Assembly (NCBI GenBank): GCA_050248995.1
Contig: JBFWRI010000006.1
Span: 7,589 to 71,588 of the forward strand
Length of the DNA stretch: 64,000 nucleotides
Source of the DNA: JBFWRI01 sp050248995
GTDB taxonomy: Bacteria; Pseudomonadota; Alphaproteobacteria; JAIXQD01
Direction of reading: 5' to 3'
The notes beneath the pieces are model-generated. The model was not told the origin of the DNA and made no database searches. It saw only the letters and a list, made by a program, of their open reading frames with translations. Shown here in pieces: positions 1-8,118 of the stretch. Each line of letters starts with the position of its first letter. Positions within the stretch are counted from its first letter, which is position 1. The translations under genes were made by a program, and so were the position numbers.

Positions 1-580
1 GTTGCGCCAACCCCTTTTGCAGGCGCTGCATATCACGCATCACGCGCTGCAGAACTTGCCCTTCGAATGGAAGGGGAACATCGGGTCCGAAGATAATGCG
101 TGCCGCGCGCTCGGCACTTTCGGCGGCGCCCCAATCCTTCACGTCGTGGGCGGCGACATTCATTGCCTGCACCAGCTCCAGCGGAAAAGCTGCCGGGCCA
201 GCCTGCAACCCGCAAACCGCCAGCACACCCACAACCTTGGCATGCTGATAACGCTCGCTGGGGCCAGCAACGGGATCAACGGCAGCCAGAATACTCATCA
301 TGATACGGCTGTCGGTCTGGCGTGCGTCCATTTTCTCGCCCGGCTTGCAGGTATCTTTCCAGAACTGCTGAAAATTAAGAAGCGGCTGGTAGAAATCTGC
401 CTTTATCGTTTCAAGCACGTCACAGGCCAGCGCTGGACCCATTCTTTTTATTGCGCTGTCCTCAGTATATACTTTTTCACCCAGTTCATCGGCAGCAAAT
501 GCACGCACAAGATCACTTTGCGGCACCCTGCCGGGCAACGTGCGTGTAGGATGAATACGGGACGGCAGCGTGTAAGACAT
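1..580 (-). CDS. Unrecognised protein, N-terminal 193 residues, cut by the window edge
   Basis: An open frame runs from an ATG at 578-580 to the window edge with no stop. It is coding-like: GC-rich third positions, no interruption over 193 codons, and a short GGA upstream of the ATG. The protein begins MSYTLPSRIHPTRTL, is mostly soluble and helical, and has no signal peptide or membrane segment. I recognise no catalytic motif. It lies 22 bases beyond the mltG stop on the same strand and is probably cotranscribed with mltG. In many alphaproteobacteria yicC or gmk follows mltG, but this sequence does not look like either. Existence is well supported; function is unknown. Confidence 0.7.
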   Translation of the reverse strand, partial: MSYTLPSRIHPTRTLPGRVPQSDLVRAFAADELGEKVYTEDSAIKRMGPALACDVLETIKADFYQPLLNFQQFWKDTCKPGEKMDARQTDSRIMMSILAAVDPVAGPSERYQHAKVVGVLAVCGLQAGPAAFPLELVQAMNVAAHDVKDWGAAESAERAARIIFGPDVPLPFEGQVLQRVMRDMQRLQKGLAQ

Positions 581-601
581 CGTTCCAATACAAATAAAAT
601 A

Positions 602-1729
602 TCAGTTGGCTTTCTTTGTAACGCTTTTGGCCGGTGCGGCGCTAGGCGCTTTATTACTTTCTTTCTTTGATGTCTCGATACGCTTATTAACGTGCTTATT
701 GTGGTCAGCCAGCGTGCTGGTAAATACGTGGCCACCGCGCCCATCGGCCACAAAGAACAGGTTTTCCGTCTGGTTCGGCTTCAGCGCCGCCACGATACTG
801 GCGCGACCGGGGTTGGCAATCGGTCCCGGGGGCAGGCCCACGACATGGTAGGTATTATACGGATTCGCCAGCAGCCAGTCACTGCGCACCAGCTGGCGCC
901 CCAGCACGTCCTGAATGCTGCCCTTGCCGCCCGTCAGCGCATAAATCGTCGTCGGGTCCGACTGCAGCTTCATACCCTTGCGCAGACGATTGACGAATAC
1001 GCCGGCGATCTCGCCGCGCTCGCCGTCAATCCCTGTTTCTTTTTCGATGATCGACGCCATCGTTACCGCTTCCTGCGGCGAATTATAAGGCAATCCATCA
1101 GCACGGTTGGGCCACAGCTCTTTCAGTGTTTCTTCCATCGCCACCTGCATGCGCGTAATCACATCCTGCCGCTGGTCGCCGCGCTGGAAGTGGTATGTTT
1201 CAGGCAGCAGACTGCCCTCGGGGGGCACTGCCGTAATCTCGCCTTCCAGCTTTTCTTCTTTTTTAAGCGCTTCCACGACCATCAGGCTGGTATCGCCTTC
1301 CTTCACCGTAAACTTGTGAACAATCACCTGCCCGCTACGCAGCGCCAGCACTACATCCCACAGGCTGGCGCCCGCCGGGATGGCGTATTCACCCGCATGC
1401 AACTGGCCCGGGTCACTGGCAAAACGGGCCATGGCCCACCAGCTCCACCAATTCTTGACAGCGCCGGCCCCCGCCAGAATATGGGCGGCATCCTTCACGC
1501 TACTACCCTTGGGGATAACAACCTGTGCCGAAACCGGCAGCGGCCCGGGGCCATAAACCTTGTACGCGGCACCCCAACCCAGCGCGAAGCCACCGGCCAT
1601 CAGCAGGAAGATCGCAAAATAGGTTAGAAATCTTAGGGTTGGCGACGAATCTTCATGTAGAGGTTTGCGTGCCATTTTTGATTTTTCAGCCAGCTTGATG
1701 GGGAAATCGCTTTTCGGAGTCTCTGTCAT
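602..1729 (-). CDS. mltG: Endolytic murein transglycosylase MltG
   Basis: MltG cleaves nascent glycan strands in the periplasm next to the inner membrane and helps set strand length. The 375-residue protein has a short cytoplasmic N-terminus, one membrane segment at about 33-53, a LysM-like region and the YceG catalytic domain. The family motif ASIIEKETG is present, which places the catalytic glutamate at E229. The LQSDPTTIYAL and YNTYHVVGLPPGPIANPG blocks are also conserved. It lies downstream of acpP and fabF on the same strand, the usual alphaproteobacterial order. The lysine- and alanine-rich C-terminal tail is a local extension. An internal ATG at residue 19 is a possible alternative start. 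Confidence 0.95.
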   Translation of the reverse strand: MTETPKSDFPIKLAEKSKMARKPLHEDSSPTLRFLTYFAIFLLMAGGFALGWGAAYKVYGPGPLPVSAQVVIPKGSSVKDAAHILAGAGAVKNWWSWWAMARFASDPGQLHAGEYAIPAGASLWDVVLALRSGQVIVHKFTVKEGDTSLMVVEALKKEEKLEGEITAVPPEGSLLPETYHFQRGDQRQDVITRMQVAMEETLKELWPNRADGLPYNSPQEAVTMASIIEKETGIDGERGEIAGVFVNRLRKGMKLQSDPTTIYALTGGKGSIQDVLGRQLVRSDWLLANPYNTYHVVGLPPGPIANPGRASIVAALKPNQTENLFFVADGRGGHVFTSTLADHNKHVNKRIETSKKESNKAPSAAPAKSVTKKAN

Positions 1730-1764
1730 GCGGCCTAGTTTACCGGGCCTTTGACGATTGGCAA

Positions 1765-3024
1765 CTACTCGGCCTTCTTGAAGATCAGGCAGGCGTTCGT
1801 ACCGCCGAAGCCAAACGAATTGCTTAGCGCGGCCTTGATATCCTTCTTCTTCGCCTTGTGTGCCACCAGGTCAACGCCGATGCAGTTGTCAGATGGATTA
1901 TCCAGATTCAGTGTCGGCGGCAGCATGCCGTTCTTGACGGCAAGGATTGAGTAAATCGCTTCCACAGCGCCGGCTGCACCCAGCAGGTGCCCCACAGCCG
2001 ATTTGGTTGACGAGATCGAAACCTTGTCCAGCACACTGCCGAACAGACGGCGGATCGCCCCCAGCTCGATTTCGTCGCCCAGCGGCGTCGATGTGCCGTG
2101 CGCGTTGATGTAACCGATATCTTCCAGCGCCAGGCCGCTGCGCTTCAGCGCCATGCGCATCGCGCGCTCGCCGCCATTGCCGTCTTCCGGCGGGGCAGTC
2201 ATGTGATACGCGTCACCCGACAGGCCATAGCCGACGATTTCAGCATAAATCTTCGCACCGCGCGCCTTGGCGTGTTCGTATTCTTCCAGAACGATAATGC
2301 CGGCGCCCTCGCCCATCACAAAACCATCGCGCTCTTTGTCATACGGGCGGCTGGCCTTGGTTGGCGTATCGTTGAAATTGGTTGAAAGGGCCTTCAGTGC
2401 CGCGAAGCCGGCGATGCCCACACGGCAGATGGCGCTTTCAGTGCCGCCCGCCACCATCACGTCGGCGTCATCCAGTGCAATCATCCGGGCAGCGTCGCCA
2501 ATCGCATGGGCGCCGGTTGAACAGGCCGTCACAACGGCATGGTTCGGACCCTTGAAGCCGTACTTAATCGAAACCTGACCCGAAGCGAGGTTAATCAGCG
2601 ACGCCGGGATAAAGAACGGCGAAACCTTGCCGCCTTCAGCCTGCTTGACCGATGTGTTCTGGATCTCTGTCAGACCGCCGATACCGCTGCCGATCAGAAC
2701 GCCCGTACGGCAGCGATCTTCGTCGGTTTCGGGCTTCCAGCCGCTGTCTTCCACCGCTTCGGCAGCTGCGCCCATTGCATACAGGATGAAGTCATCCATC
2801 TTGCGCTGGTCTTTTGGCAGCACGTACTTGTCCGGGTCAAACAGAGTCGGGTCTTCTTTGCCGCGTTTGACCTCGCCCGCAACCTTGCAAGGCGAATCTG
2901 TAACGTCAAACTTGGTAATCGGGCCAAGGCCCGATTGGCCAGCGATAAGCCGTTCCCAGTTGGTGCCGATACCGACACCAAGCGGGGACACTATGCCCAT
3001 CCCTGTTACGACGACGCGACGCAT
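1765..3024 (-). CDS. fabF: Beta-ketoacyl-ACP synthase II
   Basis: FabF condenses malonyl-ACP with acyl-ACP in fatty-acid elongation. I chose the ATG at 3022-3024 (MRRVVVTGMG) because family members begin there and a GGAG lies upstream; a TTG seven codons earlier is in frame but unlikely. The 419-residue length is typical. The Cys-His-His triad of KAS II is visible: C168 in VTACSTG, H309 in NAHGTSTP and H346 in KSAVGHLLGAAG, with K341 beside it. It follows acpP closely and is followed by mltG, so acpP-fabF-mltG probably form one operon. Confidence 0.97.
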   Translation of the reverse strand: MRRVVVTGMGIVSPLGVGIGTNWERLIAGQSGLGPITKFDVTDSPCKVAGEVKRGKEDPTLFDPDKYVLPKDQRKMDDFILYAMGAAAEAVEDSGWKPETDEDRCRTGVLIGSGIGGLTEIQNTSVKQAEGGKVSPFFIPASLINLASGQVSIKYGFKGPNHAVVTACSTGAHAIGDAARMIALDDADVMVAGGTESAICRVGIAGFAALKALSTNFNDTPTKASRPYDKERDGFVMGEGAGIIVLEEYEHAKARGAKIYAEIVGYGLSGDAYHMTAPPEDGNGGERAMRMALKRSGLALEDIGYINAHGTSTPLGDEIELGAIRRLFGSVLDKVSISSTKSAVGHLLGAAGAVEAIYSILAVKNGMLPPTLNLDNPSDNCIGVDLVAHKAKKKDIKAALSNSFGFGGTNACLIFKKAE

Positions 3025-3053
3025 CGGGGTACCAGCTCCAGTCAATGATATAA

Positions 3054-3290
3054 TTAAGCGGCCTTGCTCTTGATGAAATCGATGGCGTCCTTGACCGTCT
3101 GGATCTTCTCGGCCGCATCATCGGGGATTTCAACTTTGAATTCTTCTTCGAAAGCCATAACAAGTTCGACGGTGTCGAGGCTGTCTGCGCCCAGATCGTC
3201 AACAAAGCTGGCGGCGTCGGTTACCTTGGCTTCTTCAACACCCAGGTGCTCGACTACGATTTTCTTTACGCGTTCAGCAACGTCACTCAT
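3054..3290 (-). CDS. acpP: Acyl carrier protein
   Basis: This 78-residue acidic four-helix protein carries growing acyl chains on a phosphopantetheine arm. The attachment serine is S37 in GADSLDTVEL, the invariant DSL motif. Length and composition are standard. It lies 29 bases before the chosen fabF start, as in most proteobacteria, and partners FabF, FabG and FabD elsewhere in this window. The 213 bases upstream, up to the divergent gene at 3504, must hold its promoter, but I see no strong -35/-10 pair there. Confidence 0.98.
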   Translation of the reverse strand: MSDVAERVKKIVVEHLGVEEAKVTDAASFVDDLGADSLDTVELVMAFEEEFKVEIPDDAAEKIQTVKDAIDFIKSKAA

Positions 3291-3503
3291 TGTTTCATCC
3301 TTTTACAAGTTTGCCCGTTTTCAGGGGATGGGAGTTCGTAGCATAGCGTTTTGGCTTTGCCAACGTAGTTATTTTGAGCCCGGAATTACTTGGATTTATT
3401 GGTTAAAATAAGGGGTTCGAATGTTGCTTATTTGGGCGCTTTCGGCCGGCGCGGGCCTTTTTTCTTTCCATAGCCCGCCATATACAGAAGACTGACCGGT
3501 ATA

Positions 3504-3932
3504 ATGAGTAAGCCTATTCTTCGTCCATCACATTACAGGATGGCCGCCGGCGGCACGGCGGCGGCAGTAATCATTGCCAGCGCACTGTCTACAACTTTCC
3601 CGTACCTCGCCGAAGAACCGCCTGTCATTACAGCCGAAGTCATAACCTTCATCGAACAGCCGCCCGTTATTCCAGAACCACAGCGTGCGCAAACATTGCG
3701 CGTCGCAGACCCGGAAGCACCGCCGGAAGAAGTGCCTCTGATCGTTTCTGAAAATGAAGGCACACCGCTGGCCGGCGACGATGACACCGACGGCCCTTGC
3801 TTTGTGCCTTATGATGAAAGATCGAGCGCTGGCGCGTCATGCTTTTATCATGATGAATCGGGTGCCTATGTGATGATGGCAACCCGGCCAGCGCCAAGGG
3901 CTTCCCCCACAATCGACGCTGTCGAGCCATAG
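3504..3932 (+). CDS. Small membrane-anchored proline-rich protein, first of a tandem pair
   Basis: This 142-residue protein is not a family I recognise. A single hydrophobic segment at about 12-34 (an AAGGTAAAVIIASAL core) is followed by a long proline- and glutamate-rich stretch and then a short segment with two cysteines, GPCFVPYDERSSAGASCFYHD. The layout suggests an inner-membrane anchor with a periplasmic linker and a small disulfide-bonded end. The next gene starts one base after its stop and has the same architecture, including the AAG-G-AA motif before the membrane segment and two cysteines 14-15 residues apart. The two are probably duplicates translated together. Confidence 0.7.
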   Translation: MSKPILRPSHYRMAAGGTAAAVIIASALSTTFPYLAEEPPVITAEVITFIEQPPVIPEPQRAQTLRVADPEAPPEEVPLIVSENEGTPLAGDDDTDGPCFVPYDERSSAGASCFYHDESGAYVMMATRPAPRASPTIDAVEP

Positions 3933-3933
3933 T

Positions 3934-4404
3934 ATGACTGGTAATGACCCCCAGAGAATTCTTCTTGCCCGCGCCGGCGGTGCAGCAGTGGCGACGAGCA
4001 TCATTGCCGTCGCAGTAACGGCCACTTTTCAAGAAATGCAGGAACCCACGCACCCCGTGATAGCCAGCATTCAATCCGTTCTGGTTGTGCCGCCACCTGA
4101 AGAATCAAGAACTGCCTCGCCTGTCCGACTGCCGCCCCCACCCGAGCCGGAGCTTACCACGACTGAAGTACCAGCCCCGAATGAGGAAGCCCCTATTACA
4201 GGCCCTGCCGCCAATGGCGAAGGACCTGCTGTTTATGGATGCGACCGACCGCGCGAACCCGGTCCCCGTGCTGCGCTAGGCTGTTACCAGCCCGAAGCCG
4301 GGCGCATTCTGGGCCCCATGACCGAAGCTGATTTCCGCGAGCTGGAGATTCTTATGGAATATCATGAGCGGCATGGCCGGCAAAACGGTCCAACACCCGA
4401 ATAG
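3934..4404 (+). CDS. Small membrane-anchored proline-rich protein, second of a tandem pair
   Basis: This 156-residue protein is unrecognised. It has a hydrophobic segment at about 13-33 (ARAGGAAVATSIIAVAVTA), a proline- and glutamate-rich linker, a cysteine pair in YGCDRPREPGPRAALGCYQ and a charged C-terminal helix (FRELEILMEYHERHG) that the upstream copy lacks. The one-base gap to the preceding gene implies translational coupling. The shared order of anchor, acidic proline-rich linker and two-cysteine segment points to a diverged duplication, although sequence identity is low. No enzyme motif is visible. A structural or envelope-spanning role is inference only. Confidence 0.7.
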   Translation: MTGNDPQRILLARAGGAAVATSIIAVAVTATFQEMQEPTHPVIASIQSVLVVPPPEESRTASPVRLPPPPEPELTTTEVPAPNEEAPITGPAANGEGPAVYGCDRPREPGPRAALGCYQPEAGRILGPMTEADFRELEILMEYHERHGRQNGPTPE

Positions 4405-4436
4405 CGTCGCTTTGCGGCCTGTGATATACACGCCTC

Positions 4437-5117
4437 ATGGCTATCACCGAAGAAATCCGTGCGTGGGTAAAAAACTTTCCCGATATTAAAACCGATCGTG
4501 TGCTGGCGCGGCCGCTGCAAGCCAGTGACGACCAGATATTGTATCAAGCCATGCAAAACCCACGCGTCAACAAATGGGTCGGCGGCTTTCAACAGCCCTT
4601 TGATCTTGCTGCAGCGCGGCGCTGGCTTTCCAAGCGCCTTGATGTAATGGACAGCGGCGAAGGCTTGTACCTTGCCGCGTTCTATAACGGCGTGCAGGAA
4701 CTGATGGGCTTCATGTACATCCGCTTTTGGGAACATGACGATGTTGAAGTCGCCGGCGCCCTGAACGAGCTTTATTGGGGCAAGGGTTTTGCCGAGGAAG
4801 TTGCCATCCCGCTTATCGACAAGATGTTCAACAAATTCGGCTTCAATCGCGTGTGGGCTTCGACCGCGCTGGAAAACAGGTCCAGCATACGCCTGCTGAC
4901 CGCGCTTGGCTTCACCTATGAAGGTCAGAAAATGATTCCCACGCCCGATGGCAGCGGCCGCGTTTCAAACATCTTCGGCGTTACCCGGGAAGGCTGGGCA
5001 AACCGCCCCTTGCAGCGCTTTGAAGATGATCCGGATCCCGCGGAAATCGCCGCCCGCCGCCGCGCGCTGATCAAAGCCTGCCAGGAAGCCCGCAGCAGGG
5101 CCGGTGAGCATGGTTGA
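4437..5117 (+). CDS. GNAT-family N-acetyltransferase, RimJ/RimL type
   Basis: This 226-residue protein shows the RimJ/RimL-like GNAT pattern. An opening strand (RVLARPLQASDDQILYQAM) is followed by a region ending in LYWGKGFAEEVAIPLIDKMF, which matches the acetyl-CoA-binding loop (normally Q/R-x-x-G-x-G/A; here WGKGFA), and then a RVWASTALENRSSIRLLTALGF block typical of the family. Members acetylate protein N-termini or small amines; the substrate here cannot be predicted. The C-terminal 35 residues are an arginine- and alanine-rich extension. The stop overlaps a possible 26-codon frame at 5110. Confidence 0.8.
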   Translation: MAITEEIRAWVKNFPDIKTDRVLARPLQASDDQILYQAMQNPRVNKWVGGFQQPFDLAAARRWLSKRLDVMDSGEGLYLAAFYNGVQELMGFMYIRFWEHDDVEVAGALNELYWGKGFAEEVAIPLIDKMFNKFGFNRVWASTALENRSSIRLLTALGFTYEGQKMIPTPDGSGRVSNIFGVTREGWANRPLQRFEDDPDPAEIAARRRALIKACQEARSRAGEHG

Positions 5118-5190
5118 TTTCAACGACCTTGTTGGCAAGTTTATCACCGACGTTATCGACGGTTTTTTTGACCTATGGCTGAACGGCTGA
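5110..5190 (+). CDS. Possible 26-residue peptide overlapping the acetyltransferase stop
   Basis: An ATG at 5110 lies inside the last codons of the acetyltransferase and opens a frame of 26 residues (MVDFNDLVGKFITDVIDGFF, then DLWLNG). The product is acidic and amphipathic with strong hydrophobic spacing. A GGTGAG precedes the ATG. The overlap resembles translational coupling, but the frame is short enough to occur by chance and I have no homology argument. Confidence 0.25.
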   Translation: MVDFNDLVGKFITDVIDGFFDLWLNG

Positions 5191-5202
5191 ACCAGCTTTA
5201 TA

Positions 5203-5330
5203 CAGAATTACGCTGTGCTGAGACAGATGGTGTGATTTTTCAAGCGACGGGGCGCAGCGTACACGAAAGTACGTGAGCACCGGAAGCGCCGAAAAAGCGC
5301 AGCAGATGACCAGCACAGTTAGTAATTCTA
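5203..5330. repeat. Nested inverted-repeat element between convergent genes
   Basis: About 128 bases fold as nested stems. The outer arms are CTGTGCTG (5213-5220) and CAGCACAG (5311-5318), flanked by GAATTAC and GTAATTC. A second stem is TTTTTC (5236-5241) with GAAAAA (5291-5296). GGCGC pairs with GCGCC further in. The innermost hairpin is CGTAC-ACGAAA-GTACG (5258-5273). The element ends exactly on the fabG stop codon. It has the look of a dispersed extragenic palindrome or a two-way transcript-end structure. I see no second copy in this window. Confidence 0.7.
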
Positions 5331-6074
5331 GATCATCGCCATACCGCCGTTGATGTGCAGGGTCTGCCCCGTCACATAAGCGGCTTCATTTGATGCAAGG
5401 TAAAGTGCGCCCGCAGCAATTTCTTCGGGTGTGCCCATGCGACCGGCCGGAATGCGGCCCGAAATCGCCTTCTTCTGGTCGTCGTTCAGCACATCCGTCA
5501 TCGCTGTGGCGATAAAGCCCGGCGCAATACAGTTTACGGTGATGTTGCGTGTCGCCAGTTCAGCGGCCAGTGATTTGCTCATGCCCACCAGCGCAGCCTT
5601 TGCGGCAGCGTAGTTCGCCTGTCCCGGGTTGCCCGTGGTACCAACGATCGATGTAACGCTGATGATGCGGCCCCAGCGTGCCTTCATCATGCCCTTGGTC
5701 GCCGCGCGCGCCAGCTTGAAAGCTGACGTCAGATTCACATCCAGCACCGCCTGCCAGTCGTCATCGGTCATACGCATGCTCAGCTGGTCACGCGTAATAC
5801 CGGCGTTGTTGACAAGGATATCAATGCCACCCAGCGCCGCTTCTGCCGCCGCAAACAGTTCAGCGGCGCCATTCGGGTCACTCAGGTTAGCCGCAGTCAC
5901 GACCGTATTCGCACCCAGTTCAGCCTGCACCTTGGCCAGCTTCTCGGCATTCGTGCCATGCAGTGCAACCTTGGCGCCCTGCTCCACGAACAACTTGGCA
6001 ATCGCCTGTCCGATACCGCCCGATGCGCCGGTTACCAGCGCACGCTTGCCTTCCAGTGAAAATAACTTGGTCAT
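5328..6074 (-). CDS. fabG: 3-oxoacyl-ACP reductase
   Basis: FabG reduces beta-ketoacyl-ACP with NADPH in fatty-acid elongation. The start at 6072-6074 (MTKLFSLEGKRALVTGASGG) is preceded by GGGAG at good spacing; an in-frame ATG ten codons upstream has no such signal. The 248-residue protein is a classical short-chain dehydrogenase with GASGGIG for NADPH, NNAGIT, and the catalytic S142, Y155 and K159 (YAAAK). It ends in MTDVLNDDQKKAISGRIPAGRMG and the AAYVTGQTLHINGGMAMI block of FabG. It is separated from acpP-fabF by a divergent insertion and lies before fabD, which is transcribed the same way. Confidence 0.96.
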   Translation of the reverse strand: MTKLFSLEGKRALVTGASGGIGQAIAKLFVEQGAKVALHGTNAEKLAKVQAELGANTVVTAANLSDPNGAAELFAAAEAALGGIDILVNNAGITRDQLSMRMTDDDWQAVLDVNLTSAFKLARAATKGMMKARWGRIISVTSIVGTTGNPGQANYAAAKAALVGMSKSLAAELATRNITVNCIAPGFIATAMTDVLNDDQKKAISGRIPAGRMGTPEEIAAGALYLASNEAAYVTGQTLHINGGMAMI

Positions 6075-6166
6075 CGTGTTTCTCCCTTGCCACTGAAATA
6101 CCACCCCTTCCCCGGCTTGTCACGATGCGCTAAAAGGCCTGCTCGATTGATTTTAAAAAGTTAAAG

Positions 6167-6859
6167 ATGTCAGACAAGAAGCCTTTCACTAAACCTGAAA
6201 CGTGGTGGTTACAGCCTGCGATTGTGGCCGATATCTACCAGCTTGGGCGGCAGATTGCCGATGCCTGCAACGGCAAAACCGTTGTCGGACTTGGCCAAAG
6301 CGCGTTCTGGGCCGTCATCATGGCCAGCGAAATCTGCCGCCACGAAAACCGCACGCCCATAAATTATGTATTCGTACCGCTGTCGGGAAATGCTGTGACA
6401 CCGACAAAGGACTCAACACCAGCGGACCGCCGCTTTGAACTCAGCAGCGATTATAAGGCAGCGGCTGTACAAGCACTTGGCAACCTGCTGGCCAGTCACT
6501 GTAATAATAACGCCGTCATCATCGACGCGCTGATCACCGGCAAGGGAATGGCGACCGCCATGCTGGCGCTGGGTGGGTTGCCCGCGACATTTCTGTCATT
6601 CCAGAATGCAGATGCCCAGCAAGCCATTAAATTCACTTTGCCTGACGGCCACACAAACACCGTAAACGTGTTTGGTGTTCCTGAAGTGGCCTTCAACTGT
6701 TTGACGGAAAGCGACAAGGCCGTTGGCGAAAGCTCCGACCGCGTCATTACGTCCATGCCCGTTGAAAAGTGGGGCACGCCGGCGGGTAATATCAACCTAA
6801 CCACCGGCACCCCGGGGCAGATCTTCAGCGCCTTCCAGATCTTCGTAAAAACCCAATAA
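6167..6859 (+). CDS. Unrecognised soluble protein with a phosphoribosyltransferase-like loop
   Basis: The 230-residue protein is not one I can name. It is soluble and alternates strands and helices. The segment NNAVIIDALITGKGMATAML resembles the PRPP-binding loop of type I phosphoribosyltransferases (hydrophobic strand, D-x-x-x-T-G-x-G/T). The earlier TVVGLGQSAFWAVIMASEI resembles the strand-loop-helix that binds pyrophosphate in that fold. The second acidic residue of the usual DD pair is absent, so activity is doubtful. It lies alone on the plus strand, divergent from fabG. Confidence 0.6.
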   Translation: MSDKKPFTKPETWWLQPAIVADIYQLGRQIADACNGKTVVGLGQSAFWAVIMASEICRHENRTPINYVFVPLSGNAVTPTKDSTPADRRFELSSDYKAAAVQALGNLLASHCNNNAVIIDALITGKGMATAMLALGGLPATFLSFQNADAQQAIKFTLPDGHTNTVNVFGVPEVAFNCLTESDKAVGESSDRVITSMPVEKWGTPAGNINLTTGTPGQIFSAFQIFVKTQ

Positions 6860-6929
6860 AATATTGTTTTTTGTTTGTTGCCTTCAGGTTGTCGAATCCT
6901 CTAGGCTTTCCAGATACAGAGAGGTCTTC

Positions 6930-7100
6930 ATGCTTAAGCTTTTCCTTGGTCAGGCACGTTCTCGCGGCAATATGGAAGAACTTCGCGTTCCTGCAATCCG
7001 CAACGGCGCTATTGTCGAAGGCGAACACGATACCTTTATTGTACTGGGCGACCGCGCGGCAGGCGTGGCCCGCATCATTTCCAAACCGCACGAGATGTAA
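6930..7100 (+). CDS. Small unrecognised protein, 56 residues
   Basis: I start this gene at the ATG at 6930-6932 because GAGG lies six bases upstream; an in-frame ATG at 6864 has no such signal. The product, beginning MLKLFLGQARSRGNMEELRV, is small, basic at the front and beta-rich later (EHDTFIVLGDRAAGVARII). No family is recognised. Its stop codon abuts the convergent fabD stop with no gap. The clean ribosome-binding site and typical codon use favour a real gene. Confidence 0.55.
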   Translation: MLKLFLGQARSRGNMEELRVPAIRNGAIVEGEHDTFIVLGDRAAGVARIISKPHEM

Positions 7101-8048
7101 TTAAGCCGCTTCAGCGCTTTTCAGAAAAGCCTCGACGTCTGCCGGGCCCTGAATGCTGATACATGGCAGTTCCTTGTCGATGCGCTTGGCCAGACCGGCC
7201 AGAACAGTTCCCTGCCCGATTTCCACCAGCTGCGTCACGCCAAGTTCCTTCAGTTTCAGGATGCTTTCACGCCAGCGCACGGTGCCGCATACCTGCTGCA
7301 CCAAAAGGTTACGGATTTCATCCACTTTCGAGGCCGGCGCAGCCGTCACATTCGCCAGCACAGGCACAACCGGCGCTTTCATCTGCACGATGGAAAGCGC
7401 CTGCTGCATCACATCGGCGGCAGGCTGCATCAATGCGCAGTGGAACGGGGCCGATACCGGCAGCAGCATGGCGCGCTTCAGGCCCTTTTCAGCCGCAATG
7501 GCAATGGCGCGATCAATCGCGGTTTTGTGACCGCTTATAACCACCTGCCCCGGCGCGTTATCGTTCGCCGCAGTACAGACTTCGCCTTGCGCCGCTTCGG
7601 CGGCAATCTCTTCGGCCTGCGCGAACTCCGCACCAATCAGCGCCGCCATAGCGCCAACGCCAACGGGCACGGCTGCCTGCATCGCGTCGCCGCGCGTGCG
7701 CAGCAGGCGTGCTGTATCGGCCAGCGCAAACGTTTCCGCCGCGCACAATGCCGAGTATTCACCAAGGCTGTGACCGGCCACATACGATGCCGCCGTCGCC
7801 AGATTCAGGCCGCCTTCACGTTGCAACACACGCAGCACAGCCATGCTGGCCGCCATAATTGCAGGCTGGGCATTTGCGGTCAGTTGCAGGTCTTCGGCCG
7901 GGCCTTCGAACATCAGGGTTGAAAGCTTCTGCCCCAGCGCATCGTCAACTTCAGCAAAGACATCGCGCGCAACCGTAAATGCGCCGGCCATCTCCTTGCC
8001 CATACCAACGGTCTGGCTGCCTTGTCCGGGGAAAATAAAAGCTTTCAT
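7101..8048 (-). CDS. fabD: Malonyl-CoA:ACP transacylase
   Basis: FabD loads malonyl groups from CoA onto acyl carrier protein, feeding FabF. The 315-residue length is standard. The opening MKAFIFPGQGSQTVGMG is the family signature. The nucleophile is S94 in AGHSLGEYSAL, the GxSxG elbow, and the catalytic histidine lies in PVSAPFHCALM. The GQVVISG and VEIGQGTVLAGLAKRI blocks are also conserved. A 69-base gap separates its start from the divergent glycosyltransferase, and that gap holds a perfect DnaA-type 9-mer. Confidence 0.96.
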   Translation of the reverse strand: MKAFIFPGQGSQTVGMGKEMAGAFTVARDVFAEVDDALGQKLSTLMFEGPAEDLQLTANAQPAIMAASMAVLRVLQREGGLNLATAASYVAGHSLGEYSALCAAETFALADTARLLRTRGDAMQAAVPVGVGAMAALIGAEFAQAEEIAAEAAQGEVCTAANDNAPGQVVISGHKTAIDRAIAIAAEKGLKRAMLLPVSAPFHCALMQPAADVMQQALSIVQMKAPVVPVLANVTAAPASKVDEIRNLLVQQVCGTVRWRESILKLKELGVTQLVEIGQGTVLAGLAKRIDKELPCISIQGPADVEAFLKSAEAA

Positions 8049-8109
8049 GGTTTACCTCTGTGATTTCGGCCTTGATAGCACATTGTGCAAAAAGCCAACA
8101 TTCTTTAAA

Positions 8110-8118
8110 TTATCCACA
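8110..8118 (+). promoter_or_regulatory. Perfect DnaA-box 9-mer (TTATCCACA)
   Basis: TTATCCACA matches the strong DnaA-box consensus exactly. It lies in the divergent fabD/glycosyltransferase intergenic region, and its last base is the first base of the glycosyltransferase ATG. It could let DnaA affect either gene, but one isolated box can also arise by chance. Confidence 0.4.

Noticed and set aside
692..1627. A 311-codon frame opposite mltG
   Set aside because: Same reason: mltG is unambiguous on the other strand and this frame looks like its antisense shadow.
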